A stretch of 64,000 bases of DNA, from assembly GCF_000143415.4 (NCBI RefSeq), contig NW_003314290.1, forward strand, positions 1,012,132 to 1,076,131, given 5' to 3'. Below the pieces are notes generated by a model. The model had not been told where the DNA came from. It saw nothing but the letters and a program-made list of their open reading frames with translations, and searched no databases. Origin of the DNA: Selaginella moellendorffii (Eukaryota > Streptophyta > Lycopodiopsida > Selaginellales > Selaginellaceae). Of this stretch, positions 56,452-64,000 are shown piece after piece (the stretch's first letter is position 1; the number at the start of each line of letters is the position of its first letter). Made by a program: the position numbers and the translations under genes.

Positions 56452-57324
56452 CAATCTTCCCTAAGGGGGGGAAAGTATCGCAAATATGACTGTAGGTATC
56501 GAAAGTTACTTGTTGGCTAATCCTTTCAAATAGTTTTTCCTTACTGCCACAATGGCAGGAAGTCAGTATTGATAGTTCCTTTTATCAGCCCCTCTTGTTC
56601 AATTGTTAGTAAACTAGGTTTAGCACCTGTACTTAGCCAAATGAACATAAGGTAGGAACTCCTATATGTTTTTAGTTGAACATACTCGGCCTAGCTTTTA
56701 GTTCTCTTTTGTTCTGTCTTGCACTGGCTAAAGGTGAAAGTTTAAAGCATGTGTTCCTAAAGAAGGGAGGGGGGGGGGCGGGGGGGGGGGCTGTGCTGGG
56801 GGGGTTCCAAATGTATAGTAGGGATAGAAGGTAGGTTGGGCATAGCTGACCAACTTGAGGTATAGTCTAGCTCCCTCTTGTGTGCTTGTCTTTGTTTTGC
56901 ATCCGGCTTGGGTCTAAGCCCAAATTCTATACCATGTTAGTTGGTGAAGTACCTTTATTCTTGCATTAGGCCACCAGTATGCTAAAATAGTGCTAGACTT
57001 CATTTGGCTCCATTTTGCATGCTAGTCCTAGCATTGGGATGCTAAATGCTCTAGGATTGTTTTAAATCACTCTGTGCTTTTGTCCTTTCACTTTTTGGGT
57101 TCTATGCTAAAGATTGGCACCATGCTCCAATTCTGTCACTCCTTAGCTCCATGCTTGGGAGTTTGGCTCTGTTCTTTCATTCAGTGGCCCAAGGCTCTGA
57201 AACTCGCATTCCACATAACTGTCCTTTGGTATCACGTGGTATATGGAGGGTTTAGGTTCCACTTTATGGTGTTATCCTATGGTAAATCACCATAGGATAA
57301 AAGATAAAAATCATGTGCACTACA
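56452..57324 (+). repeat. Outer family 1 polypurine tract and 3' LTR
   Basis: Purine tract CCTAAGGGGGGGAAAGTA (to 56477) precedes the LTR, which starts TCGCAAATATGAC and ends GTGCACTACA at 57324. It has an interrupted G run (about 56763-56790) and a deletion in its middle relative to 19593-23564. AT-rich host DNA begins right after. Confidence 0.8.
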
Positions 57325-57780
57325 ATCTAGACCTTTCATTGTAACAACACTAACAAGACATTGTTGATGCCAAAGTCTTCACCCAAGAAATAGAGGTCAT
57401 TAATCTAGAAAATGCCAACAACGCCAATAAGTATAACCAAGTTTATCATACACCTAGCAGTGGACATCATGGCTATAACCACATCTTCGCTCTTATCCTT
57501 GAACTCGGGCAGTAGCGGCTCAACCTCCATTAGAACAGGACCATCTCCCATAAGAAGTGGAGCTAAAGGATATGGAGCGAGAAGTGGAAGAGGTGACATT
57601 TCATAATATTATGCTAAGCAAAGATAATTAAAGTTGCCTCTCATCTTCACCAATATGGAATATAGAAATGGAATATAGAAATATATATATATTAATTAGC
57701 CCAAAAACTTTAGTTTATATACAAGAGCAAGTAGTCTTGATTAAAACCAATCCAACAGCTATCAAAATTTCACTACATTA
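57325..57780. other. Host DNA with short open frames on both strands
   Basis: A plus frame at 57412-57606 (MPTTPISITKFII, Ser/Gly-rich tail) and a minus frame at 57405-57599 (with EPLLPEFKDKSEDVVIAMM then a hydrophobic end) overlap. The minus reading looks more protein-like and could be an exon of a gene cut by the family 1 element. I recognise neither. Confidence 0.25.
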
Positions 57781-58440
57781 ATAATAATATATAGCATTGT
57801 AGCCATACACTTTTTGTGTATGTGTATATATATATATACATATACATACACATACATAAACATATATATAATACACATATACACATATATATACATACAT
57901 ATATATATATATATACACAAAAGTGTATATATACACATACACCTTTAGATTTAGATTTAGCTGTGATACAATTTGGGATTCATTTTGAAGCCTCTTGCTT
58001 CGTGCAGAGCCAAATATGTGAAAATGGATCAAGTTAGAAATGTTATGGCCAACACTTCATCAAGATTTTATACGACTTGTGCATGCACTTACTCCAGTGC
58101 ATGCACAAGTAAGTGCATGCACTTACTCCAGCCGTAAGTGCATGTAAGTGCATGCACTTACATGCACTTACGCATGCACTTGTTGCATGTGGCAACAACA
58201 TGACAATTAACACTATTCTATTGTATATCAGTTATATGTTACTGCTAGCTGACACCAAGTTTTACTTAGAAAACTCATTTACATACATATACATACATAT
58301 ATGTATGTATATATTTATATACATACATATATGTATGTATATATTTATATACATACATATATGTATGTATTTTACCATTATTATGTATGTATATAAATAT
58401 ATATACATACATAATAATTGTATGTATATATATTGCCATG
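57781..58440. repeat. TA/TATAC and TACATA microsatellites with palindromes
   Basis: Alternating TATATA, ACACATATA and GTATGTATATA runs fill this region. Between them (58080-58190) AAGTGCATGCACTT repeats form inverted repeats, including a perfect 38-base palindrome at 58134-58171. Confidence 0.85.
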
Positions 58441-59531
58441 ATAGAATATGAACCTCAAACCTCTACTCACAAGATTTGAACTCAACACCTACTCCTATCA
58501 CAAGAAATCCTGATAAGGAACTATAAACTAAAACTATGTTATTTTAATAACAAATTTTAATTTGTTAATATATAATATATTTATAAAATACAGTTTTAGA
58601 AATAATTATTATTTTAAAAAACCTATGATAGAAGTGTATTTTAATAATACATTAGATACTTTAAAATATTGTTCCATTAGCTAACATTTTCTTCTTCCCA
58701 AAATCAAAATGTTTCAAAGTTGAAACATGATTCACTATTAAGAAAATTTAATAAGGATTAACACTTTCATAGATATATTTCAATTTTAAAATTTAAGTTT
58801 TATTTAGATCATAATTTAAATTCAACAACAGTTAATATTATTTAAGAACTTTATTAAGCCCTAAAATGTACTTAGAAAACTTTCAAGTTATGAAATTAAT
58901 TTTATTAAATATAGGGTGATATATGTAAAATTTAGGAGTTCATATTTTAATATAATATGTCACATTATTTATGTTATTGTTATAGTGAGAGGGCAATATA
59001 AACTATTAATTCTCACCATTTTGTTTAATGGACCATGCAAGTGATGAATAATAATAATTAATACTTAATTCCTCTATAAAATATTAGTTAATATCATGAA
59101 ATTGCAAAACAAAAATGTTTAATAGCATAATTTGTTTTATAACAAATCTCCATTACTCACAAAATATTCCAAGTGTTGTTGGATTGTTAGAACCTATAAA
59201 GGACAATATTTTATTTCGTATTCAATTAGTTTACCTCTAAAGGACATCATATCACAGCCAATGCAATTGGAATTATTAGTGATTTAATTTCATATTAAAT
59301 ACTAATTACTTGGATATGTATTCATAATTTCTATCATTAGTCTTATCTTCTAGAAATATAGAAACTATTAATTAATTAACTAGAATGGTTTTGTATTATT
59401 AGAAAAAAACAGATTTTAATTCAAATTTTTAGATTATAAAAGATAATAAATCCTAAATAAAAATTAAATATCTTAAATTATAAAATGTCTGTTATAAGAA
59501 ATATTATATATTCAATTTTTTTTCTTAATAG
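58441..59531. other. AT-rich intergenic DNA, possible intron end
   Basis: No gene or repeat recognised. The last bases, a T-rich tract ending TTTTCTTAATAG, form a good 3' splice site before the lectin exon, so part of this stretch may be an intron. Confidence 0.5.
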
Positions 59532-60355
59532 TCTTTCGTTTTTACACTGCTCATGCTCCAAAATATTATCCAAGGTTTGGAAGTACAGGAATATTAAGTG
59601 CAAATGATATAACTAAAATTATAGGTGTTTTTACAAATTTAATAAGTAATATTAATCGTAAAGATTCTTATCCCTCTGGTTTTACAACAGGAAAAACTAT
59701 TTCGACTTCACAAGGAACTGTTAATGTTTTTATGAAAATCAAAGAAGAATGCACAAATGAAAATAATATGCTAGGTGATAATTTAATACGTGGCTTTGAT
59801 AATATTTTACAGCAAAGTCTTACAGCTTTAAGTAAAGAATTATCAGATTTTTTTGAACGAGAAAGTAATAGATACTTTATACAATATAAATTGGTTAGAG
59901 ATAATACTGATCTTCTAAATTTAAAAATATCAAACAAAAACTATAATATCTATTATGATGTTTATAAGAAATGTTTTTTACGAAGTAGTACTTTATTCTC
60001 AACATCAATTTTATATCCAGAAAATTTTTTAATTTCTTCAAATGGTAAAAATATTTTATATTTAGATTTAAAGTGTAATCTAGTTTTTTACTCACAACAG
60101 ATATTAATTTGGAATTCAAATACTTCAAGATATAGGCTTTCTAACTGTTTTTTATTATTACAATTAGATGGTAATTTAGTTTTATACTCTGGTAAAAACT
60201 CTTTATGGGAAACTAATACTAATTGTAAAACTAGTAATGGTTGTGTATTACTAACATTGTTTAGTGTTTTTAATAATTTTAAACTAAAACTTTATTCAGA
60301 GAAATTTCCAAATACTATTTTATGGGAATGGAAAACATCAATTTTTTTTTCTTAG
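59532..60355 (+). CDS. Bulb-type (mannose-binding) lectin domain protein, last exon
   Basis: The frame is open from 59498 and is best entered at the 3' splice site at 59531 (reading FRFYTAHAPKYYPRFG). It runs about 274 residues to TAG 60353-60355. The N-terminal 150 residues are not recognised. The C-terminal part has B-lectin repeats: LDLKCNLVFYS, then LQLDGNLVLYS with the complete QxDxNxVxY mannose-binding signature, then a degenerate third repeat (LKLYSEKFPNTILW). Trp residues (ILIWNSN, SLWETNT) fit the beta-prism core. Codons end almost always in A or T (TTA, AAT, ATT), unlike the transposon genes and the gene at 63360. First exons were not found. Possible roles include defence or carbohydrate binding. 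I do not know the N-terminal domain, and no toxin identity is claimed. Confidence 0.7.
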
Positions 60356-62618
60356 TATAATTTTTAATAATATTTAGAATTATTATTATTATAATTTAAT
60401 GAAGTATTTTTTTTTTCAAGAATTAGAATGATTTTCAGTAGTATTCTCCCTTTTGTTTATGCTATCTATTCTTTCTTTTTCTTTAGATTTAATTTTGATT
60501 ATTTTCAACTCTAACTTTCTATTATTATGATCTTGTTTAGATTTAATATTTCTTTAAATGCTTATTGCATTCTTTATGCTATCTGCCACAATGCTAATAC
60601 TCTATATTGAAGTTTATGATTTTTTAGAGAAGACTCTGACTTCATTGTCCATACCCTTTCATTTTTCCTTTTATATATAGGTTTCATAGTATGTTCATTT
60701 TAAGTCTTCTAGTGTGTATATACAATTTGTCTCACCACAACATTACAATTATTCTACACTCACAGCTCTTTAGCCATGACCATATTATACTAGTTCACAT
60801 CCAATAGTTCGCAATCTCAAAAGATCTATGAATATGAAGCTCTTCAACCATGATTTCATTATGTTAGTGTAGCAATTTCAAATTATTTGAAATTTCCATA
60901 CTCATTATGATAAGAAAGATAAACAAGTACCAATGAGATTGTGCAATAAAAAAAGTGTTAGATAAATTTGTAATCTTTTGATTTTGGACTTTCCGAAAGG
61001 TCACCTACATTTAACCCCAAATATTCCAAAACCCTTAATTGATTTGAAAAAAGGATGCACTTATTGTTTATGGCCCCTTTCTCTCTATAATTGAAATTTA
61101 TAGATTCTCTTAAATCATTCTCTTTGGTTGTTTATAACCACATCATCTCCTTATTGTCATGGTCAAGGTTAGGGAAAAATAAGTGGTATAAAAGCCACAA
61201 TAATAATGAGTTTCCTATAACTCTTCTTTCTCAGCTTGAATTGTACATATAGATGCAGAGATTAATTAGGTTTTTTGCATTTGATAAAGTGTGGATGAAC
61301 TACCAATTAAATAGGGAATCCACTTAGTAGAGGCACACACCATAACATAGCTATGTACAAAATCATGTTGCAGTCAAAGAGAGCACACACAAAGCCACAC
61401 TCAACACTAGCCCTTCCCCAAAAATAAAACCCTAACATCAAAAAGCTTATTTATAGACTATAATTAGCCTTGACTCTATCCTTCTTTTGTGCCCAACTAA
61501 GATTTAGGAAGAAAGGTTTTTCTCTCTAATTCTCCCAGTGGGGCATTGGATTGAAAGTTGCAATGATGGCTAGTTCATATTTAACTTTTTGTATGAATTG
61601 TGGCAACAGTCTCTCTATCATTGCCATGGATTGGCAACTCCTAGCTCTAGGACACATCCAATTGTATTCCTAAAAATCCTTTTGTAGGATTTTTAAAAAG
61701 TTATGCAAATTCAATTTGGAAGGTTTATTTTGATATGTCATCATCCAATACTATGTGGTCTTACATGACTCAAGTGTTCACAAATTGTGAAATGCATTTT
61801 TTCTGATCCAAAACTTTTGAAGCTGGCTTTAGCAAGGTTATCTATTGATGGGTATCCCCATCCATAAATATGCATTAGGAAGGCAAACATGATACAGTGT
61901 CAAGGGTTTCTAGAAGTAGCAAGTAATATGAGGCATAAGGTTTATAATAGTACTATGGGCTAAATAACCTCATGAGAAGTTGAAATTCAAGAGTTTACAA
62001 AATAATGATAATATTCATGAACATGTCCCAAAGTATGAGCACTAGTAGTCACTTCAACTAAACAAAGGCTATCACATCCACCCTAAAAAAATCTGCATCA
62101 TCACAAAGTGTTCACAAACATAGTCACTTGGACATAAATAAAATGATTGAAAATTATATAAATTCCTAGCCCTAGGTTGACTAATTGAATCTTTGCTTTG
62201 ATACCATGTTACTTGAATGAATTATGATGATTCTTTAGCTGAGATTCCAATTGCACTAGAGAATTATCTTTTGAATTATCTTTCTTGTTCAAGGTGCAAC
62301 AACATACCTCCTTCAAATAGCACTACTATAGTTTGACCACACTAAAATTTAAAAGGCCATCCACCAAGCTATCTTGTAGATAACTATTACCTTTTTATTC
62401 CTCTCTAGCACCTGATGTAAAATTTACACTTACAAGTTTTTTTTATATCACATATAGACCTCATTCTGATAAGTGTTTGTGATTCCAAATACTATTTTTT
62501 GATAGCCAAAAGGTATTTTCCTCTTTTTTTTTTTTTTTGTTCTGTTCATTTATAATATTGTACTCATCAAAAGTACTTGGCAACTAATTCATTTTCTTCA
62601 CAATGAGAAGCTATCAAA
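60356..62618. other. AT-rich intergenic DNA with a reversed family 5 LTR fragment
   Basis: At about 60975-61160, AACCCCAAATATTCCAAAACCC and nearby phrases are the reverse complement of 53500-53650. A plus-orientation end (GAAATTCAAGAGTTTACA near 61997) resembles the family 5 LTR end. A poly-T run lies near 62528-62540. No gene recognised. Confidence 0.55.
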
Positions 62619-63180
62619 TGGAAATGGGTTTTTAAAGTTAAAACACATTCTGACAATTTTATTGACAAGTTTAAAGCTCAGTTAGTTGTAAAAGGATATT
62701 CACAAGTTGCTGGTATGGATTTCCAAGATACATTCTCTTTAGTGGCTTGAAGTACTATTATTCATATATTTCTTGCTCTAGCTATTGAATTTGATTATGA
62801 CATTCATCAGATAGATGTGAAGATAATGTTTTTCAATGGTGATTTACAAAAGGAGATCTATATATGAAACAACCAGAAGGATATGTTACCTCTACCAAGA
62901 TTTAGTATGTAAGCTTCAATGTTCATTTTATAGACTAAAACAAGTGGTATATACTTGATTTTATAATATCGATTTTTATTTATATAGAGAAGAGTTTCAA
63001 GCTAAGTGCAGATTCAAATCTTTTTTTGAAAGGGACACCACCCTTCTTTGTGATTATTGTTCTTTATATTGATAATACAATTCTCATGATGAATAGCTTG
63101 ATTTTTTTTGCTAATGTTAAGTCCCACTTAAGCACACCTTTTGACATGGTCAAGGCTCTATACATTATTGCTTAGGCATT
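62619..63180 (+). pseudogene. Ty1/copia reverse transcriptase fragment
   Basis: The frame reads WKWVFKVK, KAQLVVKGYSQ, DFQDTFSLVA, then IHQIDVK, FNGDLQKEIYI. These are blocks of copia-type reverse transcriptase (LVAKGYSQ, QMDVKTAFLNGDL). Further on (about 63045) VLYIDNTILM matches YVDDMLI. Stops and frameshifts occur throughout and no LTRs are recognised, so it is an old fragment. Confidence 0.8.
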
Positions 63181-63359
63181 AAGATCACACATAATTTTGA
63201 TCAAGGTATTTAGTGAGACCTGGTAGCATAAACAACTAGTGAGACCTGGTAGCATAAAATTACAGGAGTACTGTACATGCCAGATACTACGTTATTACTC
63301 TTCAACCAAGAACCGTCCACTCAACACAAGATAAAGAAGATGCAAAAAGAAGAATACTC
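63181..63359. other. 3' flank of the TOM1-like gene
   Basis: Contains two GTGAGACCTGGTAGCATAAA direct repeats (about 63212-63260). No coding sequence. It is probably the 3' untranslated or downstream region of the minus-strand gene. Confidence 0.45.
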
Positions 63360-64000
63360 CTACCCTGTTCGAATTGTTGATGGGATTGGTTCGTAACCAG
63401 GAGGACCTGGTCTGTTTGGGGGGAGCTTCCTCAATATATAGAGAACCAACGCCGAGGGAAGAATCTCCACAAGCTGGAAGACACGCAAAAGTGTTAGAAC
63501 ATCCATCGTTTTCTTCTTTAGAAGCTTACTAGGTAGACAACGGTGTCCAAAACTGGATGATCCAACACATCTAAATCTCCACGCTTGTCAAATGCAGCCC
63601 ACGCCATCTGGTGAGAGATTAGTTGGCAAACTCATCCTTAAGAAAAAGAGGGAAAAAGAGGAGTTTCTCTTACAATTCCGGATCTGATTGTAAAGCAAGT
63701 GAAGCATATAGCAGTCACAAGGCCGACCTACAAAACAGCTGAGTAGGATAAGATGCCGTGAAAGAGACTGATGTAATTACCTCACGCAGCTTTTTCCTGC
63801 GGCCCTTTGATTCGATGGGAAATCTTTGTAGCATCAAGAACAGCCTGGAAACAAAACAGTCTTTCTCTCCGTCACCAAAAGCTCAACACCGACCTTCCAC
63901 CGTAGAGAAGAAACCCGATCGCTGCACCCAATGACACGCCGGCAAAGAAAATCTTGGAGAAGCTCTCGAGAAGGCCAAGTGGCTTCCACCAGACAATCAG
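63360..64000 (-). CDS. TOM1/THH1-like multipass membrane protein, last five exons (partial)
   Basis: Minus-strand exons 63894-64000, 63781-63844, 63674-63727, 63530-63607 and 63360-63473 join in one frame with GT-AG introns of 49, 53, 66 and 56 bases, ending TAG. The joined protein carries [48 protein letters not shown] and [19 protein letters not shown], the conserved C-terminal half of the THH1/TOM1/TOM3 family. These plant proteins span the tonoplast several times; Arabidopsis TOM1 and TOM3 are named for supporting tobamovirus multiplication. Hydrophobic helices ([15 protein letters not shown] and others) agree. The gene continues past the right edge. It is the clearest host gene here, and its intron sizes show what is normal for this genome. 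Confidence 0.9.

Noticed and set aside
58056-58451. 112-codon frame in the TATAC microsatellite
   Set aside because: Ile/Tyr/His repeats generated by the microsatellite and palindromes.
1-64000. CRISPR array or bacterial genes
   Set aside because: Short repeats are arrays in LTRs or transposon palindromes without regular spacers, and all coding signals are eukaryotic with introns.

Overview
This window looks like repeat-rich nuclear DNA of a land plant with very short introns (about 50-65 bases). The plant assignment rests on a TOM1/THH1-like membrane-protein gene at the right edge, chromodomain Ty3/gypsy elements, a captured eIF4A exon and a TTTAGGG telomere-type repeat. The short introns suggest a lycophyte such as Selaginella, but that is inference. 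A run of exactly 100 N (21469-21568) shows a draft assembly.

Bases 1-57324 are a nest of transposable elements. I number the LTR families. Family 1 is a large retroelement with no recognisable gag/pol (LTR TGCGAATGTGAC...GTGCTACA). Its outer copy runs from about 7390 to 57324. Into it a family 2 chromovirus (LTR TGTAAGGAACC...GGCTTACA) inserted at 10224-51421, with a TGGTG target duplication on both sides. The family 2 copy was then split twice. A family 3 chromovirus sits at 12233-17770 (minus strand, duplication ACATA). A large composite block sits at about 19593-48042. That block holds another family 1 element (19593-29334), itself hit by family 4 LTR material (19936-22752, duplication CTATC) and a hAT-type MITE (24743-25195, duplication ACTTGCAT). 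It also holds a 13.1 kb DNA transposon, a second family 2 3' half carrying a TRIM element (43860-44641, duplication ATGTC), and reversed LTR pieces. Hexanucleotide GAGNCC arrays are built into the LTRs of families 2 and 4.

The most interesting object is the DNA transposon at 29335-42454. It has 27-base terminal inverted repeats with two mismatches and two divergent genes. The minus-strand gene encodes a transposase-like protein of the DUF7869 type. The plus-strand gene has many introns of about 50 bases and encodes a ParB-like domain, a basic linker, a very acidic stretch and, after a probable frameshift, an FCP1/NIF-type HAD phosphatase domain. A 22-base palindrome (half-site ATGGCRTGNGG) occurs about twenty times and essentially only inside this element: between the genes, within exons, and just upstream of the 3' splice sites of several tiny introns. 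A near-perfect 84-base-arm hairpin lies between the divergent genes. In-frame TAG and TGA codons suggest that this copy has decayed.

Bases 57325-64000 are ordinary, visibly AT-rich host DNA: microsatellites and palindromes, an AT-rich bulb-type lectin exon (59532-60355), a family 5 LTR fragment, a broken Ty1/copia pol fragment (about 62619-63180), and the last five exons of a TOM1/THH1-like gene on the minus strand (63360-64000).
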